From positions 372,001 through 436,000 of the forward strand of contig NZ_CP034689.1 of assembly GCF_003994415.1 (NCBI RefSeq): a DNA stretch of 64,000 nt. Reading direction: 5' to 3'. Origin of the DNA: Achromobacter spanius (lineage in GTDB: Bacteria > Pseudomonadota > Gammaproteobacteria > Burkholderiales > Burkholderiaceae_B). Shown here in pieces: positions 9,312-18,021 of the stretch. Both the position numbers and the translations under genes were made by a program. Position 1 is the first letter of the stretch, and every line of letters starts with the position of its first letter. Below the pieces are notes generated by a model, which was not told the origin of the DNA, made no database searches, and saw only the letters and a program-made list of their open reading frames with translations.

Positions 9312-11456
9312 TTAGACCGGGTCGTTCGTTGGCGTGTCGTGCAAGATCGGCCGGCCCAGCAGATAGCCCTGGAAATGCGAGCAGCCCTCTTGGGTCAAGC
9401 GCGCCAGTTGTGCCGCGGTCTCCACGCCTTCGGCGGTGGTGGGAATGTCCAGGCTGCGGCCGATGCCGTTGATGGCGCGGATAATGGCCAGCGCTTCCTT
9501 GCTGGATTCAACGTCCTGCGTGAACGACTTGTCGATCTTGATCTTGTCGAAGTCGAACGACCGCAGATAGCCCAGCGATGAATAGCCCGTGCCGAAGTCG
9601 TCCAGCGCCACCTTCACGCCCAGCGCTTTCAGGCGGTTCAGCGTGGTCAGATTGGCGGCGGAATTCGCCAGCAGCACCGATTCGGTAATTTCCAATTCCA
9701 GCCGCCGTGCGGGCAGGCCAGAGTTCGACAGGGCCGATTCCACCAGCGACACCAGCGCGCTGTTGGTGAACTGGGTGGCCGACAGGTTGACCGCCACGGT
9801 TTCGTGGTCGTCCCAGCGCATGGCTTGCGCGCAAGCTTCGTGCAGGGCAAAGGCGCCCAGCTCGTGGATCAGCCCGGTTTCTTCGGCGATGGGAATGAAG
9901 TCGTCGGGCATGATCAGACCCTTCACCGGATGCTGCCAGCGCATCAGCGCCTCGCGACCCACGATGCGGACGTGGCTGACATCCATGATGGGCTGGTAAT
10001 GCAATTGAAACTGCTGCTCCATGATGGCCTGGCGCAGGTCCATCTCGATTTCATGGCGCTTAAGGGCGGCGGCTTCCATCTCGGGTTCGAAAAACGCCAG
10101 GCGGTTGCGGCCGTTGCGCTTGGCTTCGTACAGTGCCATGTCGGCGTAGCGCAGCAGGTGGTCGGCCGTGCAGTCCGTCGTTTCCGCCAGGGCGATGCCG
10201 ATGCTGACGGTAACGGGCACGGTATGGCCGTCCACCTCGAAAGGCTGGCGCACCGCCTCGATCAAGCGGTCGGCCAGCTTGCGCACGTCTTCCTGTTGGC
10301 CGATGTTGGGCAGCACCACGGCGAACTCGTCGCCACCCAGGCGGGCCAGCGTGTCCTGTTCGCGCAGCGCCTTGGGCAGGCGCTTGGCCAGCAGGCGCAG
10401 CAGTTCGTCGCCGCAAGGGTGGCCCAGCGTATCGTTCACGCTCTTGAAGTTGTCCAGGTCCAGGCAGAGTACGGCGGTGCGGCGGTCGCCCACGCGGTTC
10501 TGCAGGGCCTTGAGCAGCTGTTCGCGAAACAGCCGGCGGTTGGGCATGCCGGTCAAGGTGTCGTGGTGCGCCATGTAGCGCACTTGCGCGTGCGCCGCGT
10601 TTTCGTCGGTGACGTCGTCGGAGATCAAGAGCGCGTAGCGCGAGCGCGGGTCGCTGCTGTGGAATACCCGCGTGCGCGTGCGCAAGGTGCGCAGGCCGCG
10701 CGCGGTCTGCAATTCTTCTTCCGCTTCGCGCAGCGCGCCATCCGAACGCAGGGCGTCGTGGGTCAGGCGGTCGAAAAATTCGCAGACGGGCGCGGGCAGG
10801 CATTGCTGCGCGGTCTTGCCCAACATGTCGGCGCGCGTGGCGCCGAACGTCGCCTCGGCCTGGCGGTTGGCCAGCAGGATATTGCGCGACACGGCATCCA
10901 GCACCAGCACGCATGACGGAATGTGCGACACCACGGCTTCCAGAAAGCTCGACAGCGACGTCAGCTCGGTGTTGTAGTGCTCGGCCAGTTCCTTGGCGCG
11001 GACAAGCTGTTGTTCGCGTTCCCGCCGTTCGGTGATGTCGCGCGTGACCTTGGCAAAGCCAAGCAGCTCGCCCTGATCGTCGTGGATGGCGTCGATGACG
11101 ACATTCGCCCAGAACAACGTGCCGTCCTTGCGCACCCGCCATCCTTCCGCCTCGAAGCGTCCTTGTTCGCGGGCGGTGGCCAGCCCGCGCTGCGGCAGGC
11201 CGGACGCCTGGTCTGCTGCGCTATAGAAGCAGGCGAAGTGCTTGCCGACGATTTCTTCCTGCGTGTAGCCCTTGGCGCGTTGCGCCCCGGCGTTCCAGTT
11301 GGCGACGGTGCCGTCCGGGTGCAGCATGTAGATGGCGTAGTCGATGACACCTTGCACAAGGTGCCGGTACATGACGTCGGAATTATCGATGATCATTGGG
11401 AGGTGACGGGAGCCGGACCCGCCGCAGGGTCGTCGCGCCAGCACGTGTGCTTGCAT
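9312..11456 (-). CDS. PAS-PAS-GGDEF-EAL cyclic-di-GMP protein
   Basis: A 714-aa signalling protein with no obvious membrane segment. There are two PAS domains (~residues 25-145 and ~165-285; the first ends KVTRDITERRE). The GGDEF domain has an intact LARLGGDEF motif near residue 372 and an RxxD (REQD) exactly five residues upstream, the position of the product-inhibition site. The EAL domain starts near residue 500 with EALMRW, followed by EITESVLL, DDFGTGYSS and EGVET. Both cyclase and phosphodiesterase motifs look preserved, so either activity is possible; which dominates cannot be read from sequence. The ATG at 11456 has CAGGAA six bases upstream. Confidence 0.93.
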   Translation of the reverse strand: MQAHVLARRPCGGSGSRHLPMIIDNSDVMYRHLVQGVIDYAIYMLHPDGTVANWNAGAQRAKGYTQEEIVGKHFACFYSAADQASGLPQRGLATAREQGRFEAEGWRVRKDGTLFWANVVIDAIHDDQGELLGFAKVTRDITERREREQQLVRAKELAEHYNTELTSLSSFLEAVVSHIPSCVLVLDAVSRNILLANRQAEATFGATRADMLGKTAQQCLPAPVCEFFDRLTHDALRSDGALREAEEELQTARGLRTLRTRTRVFHSSDPRSRYALLISDDVTDENAAHAQVRYMAHHDTLTGMPNRRLFREQLLKALQNRVGDRRTAVLCLDLDNFKSVNDTLGHPCGDELLRLLAKRLPKALREQDTLARLGGDEFAVVLPNIGQQEDVRKLADRLIEAVRQPFEVDGHTVPVTVSIGIALAETTDCTADHLLRYADMALYEAKRNGRNRLAFFEPEMEAAALKRHEIEMDLRQAIMEQQFQLHYQPIMDVSHVRIVGREALMRWQHPVKGLIMPDDFIPIAEETGLIHELGAFALHEACAQAMRWDDHETVAVNLSATQFTNSALVSLVESALSNSGLPARRLELEITESVLLANSAANLTTLNRLKALGVKVALDDFGTGYSSLGYLRSFDFDKIKIDKSFTQDVESSKEALAIIRAINGIGRSLDIPTTAEGVETAAQLARLTQEGCSHFQGYLLGRPILHDTPTNDPV

Positions 11457-11635
11457 TGCGTTCCTGCCGGCGTGGGCCGTCCCGCGAAAAGACGAAGGGA
11501 TATACGGCTTTACGTCGTATGGCGCGCAATAGTTAAGCCGAGCACATGAAAAGGCGCAAATCTATCGAATGATGTCGCGCAAACACAATTCATTGCGTTC
11601 GCCTGGGCGGCGGCGGGGGGCAGCGCTGGCGCGGC

Positions 11636-12799
11636 TTAGAGCTTGACCCGCTGTTTGAGCGCTTGCGCGATCATGCCGATGTCGATGTCTTTGCCCGGGT
11701 TCTTCTGGCAAAAGTCGTACAGCACCGCCACGTAGGCATTGCCCAGCAGCTTGGTGATGGCGCCGGCGGTGGTGGCGGCAATGGTGCCGCCCACGGCGCT
11801 GCCCGCGCCGGGAATGAACTTCAGCATGCCCGACACCACCGACCGGCCGATCAGCGTGGCCGCCGAGGCGCCCAGCGTGGAGGTCACCAGCGTGGTGATG
11901 GCGGTGGTGTCCAGCTCCATGCCGAAGGTGATGCCGATCTTGGCGATCATGCCGACCTGGATCGGCACCAGCGCGAAGGCGTCGGAAAACGGAATGGGCG
12001 CGGCGGCGGCGGAAGCCGCCAGGCCGGCGGCCACGTTGACCTCTATCTCAGCCCGCTTTTTTTTTACTTCCAGGGCCTTCTTGTTGCGGGTGGACAGCGC
12101 GTTGGCGTAGGCGCGCTGCTGCGCCTCGGGAATGTGTTCAGCCGTGACTTCGATCAGCTTGTCCAGGCCCATCGGCGGCAGTTCCGCGTCCAGTTCCTCG
12201 ATCCATTCCGGCAGCGCCCGCACCGCCACCACCTGCTTGGCGCGCGGCAGCAGGGCGCGCGCCTGGTCCACGAAGGGGCTGTTCTTGCGCGCCTTGGTCA
12301 GCACCACCACCACGGGAATGCCGGCGTTGGCCAGCATGTCGGCAAGCTCGATCTCGGCGTCTTCCACGCGATGGCTGCTGTCCTGGATGCACAGCCAGGC
12401 CACGTGCAGGTGCTTGTCCTGGTCGTCGGACGCCGAGCGTTCCTGGATCAGATCCGCCAACTGCTGGCGCGAGCGCGCGTAGTCGCCCACTTCCAGTCCG
12501 CGTGTGTCGATGATGGTCAGCGGGTGGCCGGCCCTGGTGTATTCCTGGGTGGTCTGGGTGACGGGCTTGCCCGCGCCGGTCTTGGCCAGTTCGCCCCGGA
12601 ACACCGCGTTGATCAATGTGCTTTTGCCCACCCCGGTCTTGCCCGCGATCAGGATGTTCACGCGGCCCGCGCCGCGCGTGGCCGTGCTGATGGCGTCGGC
12701 GATGGCGTCCTGCAAGGCGGGGGAGTCGGGGCGGAGAGGCGGCATGGCGGTGGGCGCTAAGGCGGGGGATTGAGCAACGATATCAGATGCGTCCGACAT
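11636..12799 (-). CDS. Era/YeeP-like GTPase with C-terminal membrane-associating (DUF697-like) region
   Basis: About 387 aa if started at MSDASD. The G1 P-loop is ILIAGKTGVGKSTLINAVF, G3 is IIDTRGLE and G4 is VLTKARK, so it is a complete P-loop GTPase. The C-terminal half holds alanine/glycine-rich hydrophobic stretches (GLAASAAAAPIPFSDAFALV, GSAVGGTIAATTAGAITKLL) like the DUF697 tail that associates with membranes. Function in this family is poorly known. An in-frame start farther upstream (12943) would run through the divergent symporter's promoter and ribosome binding site, so I prefer 12799, although its own Shine-Dalgarno is weak. Confidence 0.83.
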   Translation of the reverse strand: MSDASDIVAQSPALAPTAMPPLRPDSPALQDAIADAISTATRGAGRVNILIAGKTGVGKSTLINAVFRGELAKTGAGKPVTQTTQEYTRAGHPLTIIDTRGLEVGDYARSRQQLADLIQERSASDDQDKHLHVAWLCIQDSSHRVEDAEIELADMLANAGIPVVVVLTKARKNSPFVDQARALLPRAKQVVAVRALPEWIEELDAELPPMGLDKLIEVTAEHIPEAQQRAYANALSTRNKKALEVKKKRAEIEVNVAAGLAASAAAAPIPFSDAFALVPIQVGMIAKIGITFGMELDTTAITTLVTSTLGASAATLIGRSVVSGMLKFIPGAGSAVGGTIAATTAGAITKLLGNAYVAVLYDFCQKNPGKDIDIGMIAQALKQRVKL

Positions 12800-12929
12800 T
12801 CGCGCCAATGGCGATATTTTCGGCACGGCTTGAACGAAGATCCGGGTTGCCTGATAAGTCCGGCGTGCAGGCAGGCACGCCGGATTCAAAACAACCATTG
12901 CTGCCGTGGCTGGTGAGGAGACTTCGGAC

Positions 12930-14333
12930 ATGATTTTGGACATCGCCGTGATCGCGATTTACCTGGCGGGCATGCTGCTGCTGGGCTGGTATGGCATGCG
13001 GCGCGCGAAGACGCATGAAGATTATCTGGTGGCGGGCCGCAATCTGGGGCCGGGCCTGTACATGGGCACCATGGCGGCCACGGTGCTGGGCGGCGCCAGC
13101 ACGGTGGGCACGGTGCGGCTGGGGTACACGTACGGCCTGTCGGGGTTCTGGCTATGCGGGACGCTGGGCCTGGGCATCATCGTGCTGAACCGGGTGCTGG
13201 CCAAGCCCTTGCTGAAGCTGCGCATCTTTACCGTGACGCAGATCCTTGAACGCCGGTTCAGCGCCGGCGCCAAGCACGTCAGCGCCCTGGTGATGATGGC
13301 CTATGCGCTGATGCTGGCGGCGACCTCCGTCATCGCCATCGGCACGGTGATGGAAGTGCTGTTCGACCTGCCGTTCTGGGTGGCGGTGGTGGTGGGCGGC
13401 GGGGTCGTCGCGGTGTATTCCGCGTTGGGCGGCATGTGGTCGCTGACGCTGACCGACATCGTTCAGTTCGTCATCAAGACGGTTGGGCTGATGTTCGTGT
13501 TGCTGCCCATCTGCCTGATGCGGGTCGGGGGCTGGGACGAGTTGGTCGCCCGCCTGCCCGCCGCCAGCTTCGACCTGACCACCATCGGCTGGAGCACCAT
13601 CATCACGTACTTCGTCATTTACTTCCTGGGCATCCTGATCGGCCAGGAAATATGGCAGCGTGTGTTCACCGCCCGCGACGAACGCGTGGCCCGCGTGGCG
13701 GGCACCGCCGCCGGCCTGTACTGCATTGTCTACGGCCTGGTTGGCGCCTTGATCGGCATGACGGCCCAGGTGCTGCTTCCCGGTCTGGAGAACGCCAACA
13801 ACGCCTTCGCGGCCATCGTGCAATCGCAGTTGCCGGACGGCATACGCGGGCTGGTCATCGCCGCGGCGTTGGCGGCCATGATGTCTACCGCCAGCGCCAC
13901 GATGCTGGCCACGGCCACCGTGCTGGCGGAAGACCTGCTGCCGGCCTTGCGCGGGGGGCGGCCCTTCAAGGACCTGCGCGCGCATCGCGTGATCACGTTG
14001 TTGGCGGCACTGTCGGCGGTGGGTATCGCGCTGGTGGTCGACGACGTCCTCAGCGCGCTGACCTGCGCCTACAACCTGCTGGTGGGCGGCATGCTGGTGC
14101 CCTTGTTGGGCGCCATCTACTGGCGCCGCGCGACCACCGCCGGAGCCATTGCCAGCATGTTGCTGGGCTGCGCCGCGGCCATCGTCTTCATGGTCAAGGA
14201 CGGCCTGGCGGCCAACTCGCCGATCTATGCGGCATTGGCCGCCAGCGCGCTCAGCTTCGTGCTGATCAGCCTGATGGGCCGCGCCAGCGAACCCTCTCGG
14301 CACCCCGTGGTGTCGCCGGCAGATGCCGACTGA
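12930..14333 (+). CDS. Sodium:solute symporter (SSS) family transporter
   Basis: A 467-aa inner-membrane protein with about 13 hydrophobic helices. Family signatures include the early G-x-R-x-L loop (EDYLVAGRNLGPGLY), GGASTVGTVRLGYTYG, and QEIWQRVFTARDERVAR in mid-protein. SSS carriers use the Na+ gradient to import amino acids, polyamine-like compounds, sugars or organic acids. The ATG at 12930 follows GAGGAGACTTCGGAC. The ureohydrolase gene begins 39 bp downstream on the same strand, so I infer a two-gene unit importing a guanidino compound that the second enzyme hydrolyses; substrate is not proven. Confidence 0.9.
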   Translation: MILDIAVIAIYLAGMLLLGWYGMRRAKTHEDYLVAGRNLGPGLYMGTMAATVLGGASTVGTVRLGYTYGLSGFWLCGTLGLGIIVLNRVLAKPLLKLRIFTVTQILERRFSAGAKHVSALVMMAYALMLAATSVIAIGTVMEVLFDLPFWVAVVVGGGVVAVYSALGGMWSLTLTDIVQFVIKTVGLMFVLLPICLMRVGGWDELVARLPAASFDLTTIGWSTIITYFVIYFLGILIGQEIWQRVFTARDERVARVAGTAAGLYCIVYGLVGALIGMTAQVLLPGLENANNAFAAIVQSQLPDGIRGLVIAAALAAMMSTASATMLATATVLAEDLLPALRGGRPFKDLRAHRVITLLAALSAVGIALVVDDVLSALTCAYNLLVGGMLVPLLGAIYWRRATTAGAIASMLLGCAAAIVFMVKDGLAANSPIYAALAASALSFVLISLMGRASEPSRHPVVSPADAD

Positions 14334-14372
14334 TCCGCGCCGACGAATTCCATCCCTATCCAGGAGCAACCC

Positions 14373-15419
14373 ATGAGCTTTACCCCGGAACGCCTTGCGG
14401 CGCTGCGCGCCCGCTTCGGCGGCGACAACGAAGCCGCCATCCACGACGCCCACTTTCGGGCGGTAGCCGCAAACATCATCGACAACAGCGGCACGCGCAG
14501 CGCGCCCTATGCGGGCATGCCCACCTTGCTGGACGCGCCTGCCCGATACATCGACTGGCAGTCGCCTGATTTCGGCGCCCTGCAAGTGGCGCTGGCCGGT
14601 GTGCCGATGGACCTGGGCGCCAGCAACCGCAGCGGTTGCCGCTTCGGGCCGCGCGCATTGCGCGCCATTGAACGGGTGGGCCCGTATAACCACGTGTTGC
14701 GCTGTACCCCCACGCGCGACCTGCGCGTAGCCGATATTGGCGACGTGCCCATGCGCAGCCGCTTCAGCCTGGAGCAGTCGCACGAAGACATCGAACGCGC
14801 CTATGCCCAGATTCTTGCGGCGGGCGTCATCCCCGTGTCGGTGGGCGGCGACCACTCCGTCACGCTGCCGATCCTGCGAGCCCTTGGCCGGCGTCAGCCG
14901 GTATCGCTGATTCACTTTGACGCGCATTGCGATACGGGCGGGCCATTTGATGGCAGCCGCTTCCACCATGGCGGCCCGTTTCGCCAGGCGGTGCTGGACG
15001 GCGTGCTGGACCCTACCCGCACCATACAGATCGGCATTCGAGGGTCGGCGGAATACCTGTGGGAATTTTCGTATGAATCCGGCATGACGGTGATCCACGC
15101 GGAAGACATCGGGCGGATGGGCGTGCCCGCGGTCATTGCCCGGGCGCTGGACGTCGTGGGCGACACGCCCGTGTACGTCTCGTTCGATATCGATTGCCTG
15201 GATCCTGCCTTCGCGCCCGGCACGGGCACACCAGAGGTCGGGGGCGTGACGGTGCGCGAAGCGCAGGAAATATTGCGCGGCCTGGCAGGCATCGACATCA
15301 TCGGTGGCGACGTGGTCGAAGTGGCGCCCGCCTATGACGCCACGGCCAACACCGCGCATGCGGGGGCGCAGATGCTTTTCGAGATTCTCAGCTTGATCAG
15401 TGTCCGGCATGCGGGCTGA
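14373..15419 (+). CDS. Agmatinase/guanidino-acid ureohydrolase (arginase superfamily)
   Basis: A 348-aa binuclear Mn enzyme of the ureohydrolase family. All metal-ligand motifs are present: GGDHSVTLP, LIHFDAHCDTG and SFDIDCLDPAFAPGTGTPEVGG. The family splits a guanidino group into urea and an amine (agmatine to putrescine, or 4-guanidinobutyrate and similar acids). The ATG at 14373 has AGGAGCAACCC upstream. An N-terminal extension of about 30 residues before the first conserved strand resembles guanidino-acid hydrolases as much as agmatinases, so I give no gene symbol. It sits directly behind a sodium symporter gene, a context suggesting catabolism of an imported guanidine compound. Confidence 0.88.
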   Translation: MSFTPERLAALRARFGGDNEAAIHDAHFRAVAANIIDNSGTRSAPYAGMPTLLDAPARYIDWQSPDFGALQVALAGVPMDLGASNRSGCRFGPRALRAIERVGPYNHVLRCTPTRDLRVADIGDVPMRSRFSLEQSHEDIERAYAQILAAGVIPVSVGGDHSVTLPILRALGRRQPVSLIHFDAHCDTGGPFDGSRFHHGGPFRQAVLDGVLDPTRTIQIGIRGSAEYLWEFSYESGMTVIHAEDIGRMGVPAVIARALDVVGDTPVYVSFDIDCLDPAFAPGTGTPEVGGVTVREAQEILRGLAGIDIIGGDVVEVAPAYDATANTAHAGAQMLFEILSLISVRHAG

Positions 15420-15785
15420 GCACATCGGGTGGCGGTGCCCGTCAACGGGGACGGGTCGCCGCGTCCGGGAGAAGCTTGCAATCGCCTTTCGCTTTGGCGC
15501 AAATGGTAATGGAAGGTACAAGCGCGGCAAATGCCCCGTCATGGAAGCCTGGTATCAGCGGCAGGGTGACCATGCACGGAAATGGTGCTGATTCGGGGCA
15601 AGCGACGGTGCTTATTCCGCTATGTGGGAAGCAGCGCTCACGCAGGGCTTGCGTGGAAAAATGGGGCGCGAAGGCGTCCTTTCCACGCTGTTACATCTCA
15701 AATGTTTCGAACTTCCTGAGACGGGAATCGGCTGCGTAGAATCAGCGCCTCGCAAGGTTTCGCCGCGCTTTCAGCGGCACCATTC
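15420..15785. other. Intergenic stretch without a supported gene
   Basis: About 366 nt. An imperfect hairpin (GGCGGTGCCCGTC ... GACGGGTCGCC, ~15431-15460) just after the ureohydrolase could be a terminator without a T tract. Short open frames here have no ribosome binding site or recognisable protein. Nothing else is evident. Confidence 0.5.
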
Positions 15786-16796
15786 ATGACCCGGTTTGCC
15801 CTCGTTCCTCGTCTGCTCCGCTCGCGCCCCTTGACCAAGGGCTTTCGCTATCTGTACCGCTATACCCGCGACGGCGCCTATCGGCACAACGAAACGCTTT
15901 GGCCGCTGGTGAAGGTACGCCGCGATGGTCGCGAACGGCTGGTGGCGTGCGACCTGGTCGGCGTGCGTGGCCCGGCGACGCTGCCCATGGCGCAGGTGCC
16001 GCAGGACATACCGGGCGACGCGCATCTGATTCTTAGCGGCCCCTCGGTTGCCCAGATCGACTACGCGCGGTGCCGTCTGGGCACTGTCATGGGCGTGAAT
16101 GGCTCCATCGCGCTGCGGCGCGCGCACCCGACATTGCGCTTTCATTACTACGCGATGCTGGATGCGGGCTTCGTCAAGCGCCGGCGCGATCTGGTGGCCG
16201 ACGTGCTGTCGCAAGACCTGCTGCTGTTCGTCACGCCCGAGGTGTATCGGTGGATCTCGTTCCTGTTCGATGCGAAGACCGTCGGCTGCCGCATCGCGCT
16301 GTTCGAAGAAGTGCATCAGCGTGCACTGCAGGCGCGCGCGCAGCCGCACGAGCTTGAAACCCAGTTGGCCGACGATGCCGAGCTGGTGCTGTTCGACGCC
16401 CACCACCCGCAGCACGCGCACGGCTTCAGCCTGAACCCGGCGCGCGGGCTTTTCGGGGGCGGCACCGTCGCGTATACCGCTTTGCAATTGCTGGCGTGGA
16501 TGGGCGCGCGCACCTTGTACTTGCATGGACTAGACCTGACCGCCACGGCGGGTCCGCGTTTCTATGAACACCCCGGCGCGCAATTGGCCACCGCGCTGGA
16601 CCGGCAATTTGCCGGGCACATCGAACCCGCGTTCCGCCAGGCCAGCCGCCTGCTGACCGAGCGTGGCGTCAAGGTCTACAACCTGTCCACCGACAGCCGC
16701 CTGGGCGACGACGTGTTTGAAAAGCGCCATTGGAGCTGTTTGCTCAATCAAGGGGAATCACCGCCATCCCCGCAACGGCTTGCAGGTCTGTCATGA
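15786..16796 (+). CDS. Putative LPS/surface-glycan biosynthesis protein (DUF115/MptE-like fold suspected)
   Basis: A 336-aa cytosolic-looking protein with no signal peptide. The segment HLILSGPSVAQIDY followed by VMGVNGSIALRRAHPTLRF resembles the GNGPS-x-N-G nucleotide-binding core of DUF115/MptE-like and LPS-core proteins, and TLYLHGLDLTATAGPRFYEH near the end resembles the matching motor-accessory/sialyltransferase-like region. Its stop overlaps the start of a GT4 glycosyltransferase by four bases (ATGA), so the two are probably translated together. I infer a role in modifying a lipopolysaccharide core or other surface glycan. The exact activity is not recognised. Confidence 0.65.
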   Translation: MTRFALVPRLLRSRPLTKGFRYLYRYTRDGAYRHNETLWPLVKVRRDGRERLVACDLVGVRGPATLPMAQVPQDIPGDAHLILSGPSVAQIDYARCRLGTVMGVNGSIALRRAHPTLRFHYYAMLDAGFVKRRRDLVADVLSQDLLLFVTPEVYRWISFLFDAKTVGCRIALFEEVHQRALQARAQPHELETQLADDAELVLFDAHHPQHAHGFSLNPARGLFGGGTVAYTALQLLAWMGARTLYLHGLDLTATAGPRFYEHPGAQLATALDRQFAGHIEPAFRQASRLLTERGVKVYNLSTDSRLGDDVFEKRHWSCLLNQGESPPSPQRLAGLS

Positions 16797-17938
16797 TGAA
16801 AATTCTCTACACCAACTTCCACCAGGGCGATGGCGGCGGGCACACGACCTACGTCATGTCCCTGGCGCGCATGCTGCGCCAACGCGCCCAGATCACGGTT
16901 GCCGCGCCACGCGGCAGCCGCCTGCTGGCCGAAGCGGATGCCTTGCCCGGCGTGCATTCGATTGACCTGGAGTTCAAAGGCCGACCGTTTCAGCAATTAG
17001 GCGCCTTGCATCGCCTGCGCACGCTGCTGCGCAAGGAGCGGTTTGACGTCATCCACGTGAACGGCTCCGCCGACCACCGCCTGTGCATGTTGGCCGCTGT
17101 GGGCATGGGGGCCAAGCGCCCGTTCATCGTCTACACGCAGCACAACGACCGCAGCGGCAAGAGCCTGGGCGTACGCGTGCGGGCCAAGTGGGGCACCAAC
17201 CGCGTCATCTGCGTCTGCGGCCATACGTTCGGGCGCATGAAGGAATCGGTTTTCCGCGACGAAGACCTGCGCGTGGTGCATAACGGCGTGGACACCCAGA
17301 AGTACCAGCCGGCTACCCCGGAACAAGCGGCGCAGGCGCGCGCCGCGCTGCTGCCCGAAGGCATGCGGCGCCGCTTTGTGATCGGCAGCAACGCGGGCAC
17401 CGCGTCCTATAAGAATTGGCTGGACATGGTGACGGCCGTGTCGCTCTTGCCCGAGCATCAGCGTGATCAGGTCGTGATCCTGATCGCCGGCAAGGAACCC
17501 GATGCCGCGCAGCGTCAGCGTGTGGCTGATCTGGCCATGACGCATCAGGTGGTGTTCACCGGGCTGCTCGACGATGTCCGCCCGGTCCTGGCCGCGCTGG
17601 ATGTGGGTTTTGTCTTGTCGTCCCGGCTGGAGACGATTTCATTTGCCTGCCGCGAAATGATGGCGGCCGGCAAGCCGGTCATCGTCAGCAAGATGGGTGG
17701 GCTGACCGAGAACGTCACCGACGGTCGCAACGGCTGGGTGGTGACGCCGGGTTCGGTGAGCAATGTGATGGCGACGGTGTCCACCATCCTGAACGACCGC
17801 GGCGTGGTGTTGAAGATGGGCGAGGAGGCCCGCAACACCGCGCTGCGAGAGTTCTCACTGGCGCAGTTTGTCGGGCAGACCGAACTGGTGTACCTGGAGG
17901 GCAGGACGCCCGCCCGTCACTTCGGCCTGACGTCCTGA
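16793..17938 (+). CDS. Glycosyltransferase family 4 protein
   Basis: A 381-aa GT-B glycosyltransferase. The N-terminal domain opens MMKILYTNFHQGDGGGHTTY, with the glycine-rich acceptor-side loop. The C-terminal half shows the GT4 donor-site pattern: GFVLSSRLETISFACREMMA (E-x7-E type) and AAGKPVIVSKMGGLTENV. GT4 enzymes transfer a sugar from an activated donor with retention of configuration, commonly in LPS or capsule synthesis. The ATG at 16793 overlaps the upstream stop as ATGA, showing translational coupling. No larger LPS cluster surrounds the pair. Confidence 0.88.
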   Translation: MMKILYTNFHQGDGGGHTTYVMSLARMLRQRAQITVAAPRGSRLLAEADALPGVHSIDLEFKGRPFQQLGALHRLRTLLRKERFDVIHVNGSADHRLCMLAAVGMGAKRPFIVYTQHNDRSGKSLGVRVRAKWGTNRVICVCGHTFGRMKESVFRDEDLRVVHNGVDTQKYQPATPEQAAQARAALLPEGMRRRFVIGSNAGTASYKNWLDMVTAVSLLPEHQRDQVVILIAGKEPDAAQRQRVADLAMTHQVVFTGLLDDVRPVLAALDVGFVLSSRLETISFACREMMAAGKPVIVSKMGGLTENVTDGRNGWVVTPGSVSNVMATVSTILNDRGVVLKMGEEARNTALREFSLAQFVGQTELVYLEGRTPARHFGLTS

Positions 17939-17964
17939 TCGCGGTCTTGCGGGTGTCATGAAAA

Positions 17965-17998
17965 AAGGTCCGGCGCAGGAAATGCGTCGGACCTTCTT
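17965..17998 (+). terminator. Rho-independent terminator, probably bidirectional
   Basis: A 13-bp stem AAGGTCCGGCGCA / TGCGTCGGACCTT with one G.T pair and a 5-nt loop is preceded by an A run and followed by CTTT. It lies between the convergent GT4 and frmA genes and can serve both. Confidence 0.85.
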
Positions 17999-18021
17999 TG
18001 ATACCGCGACGGGCCAGGAAC

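Noticed and set aside
9804..10916. Plus-strand open frame of 370 codons
   Set aside because: Antisense to the GGDEF-EAL gene; composition is that of a shadow frame.
13152..15542. Minus-strand open frame of ~796 codons
   Set aside because: It runs antisense to the symporter and ureohydrolase genes, which have clear family motifs; composition (His/Arg/Gln/Gly-rich, no fold) is typical of GC-rich shadow frames.
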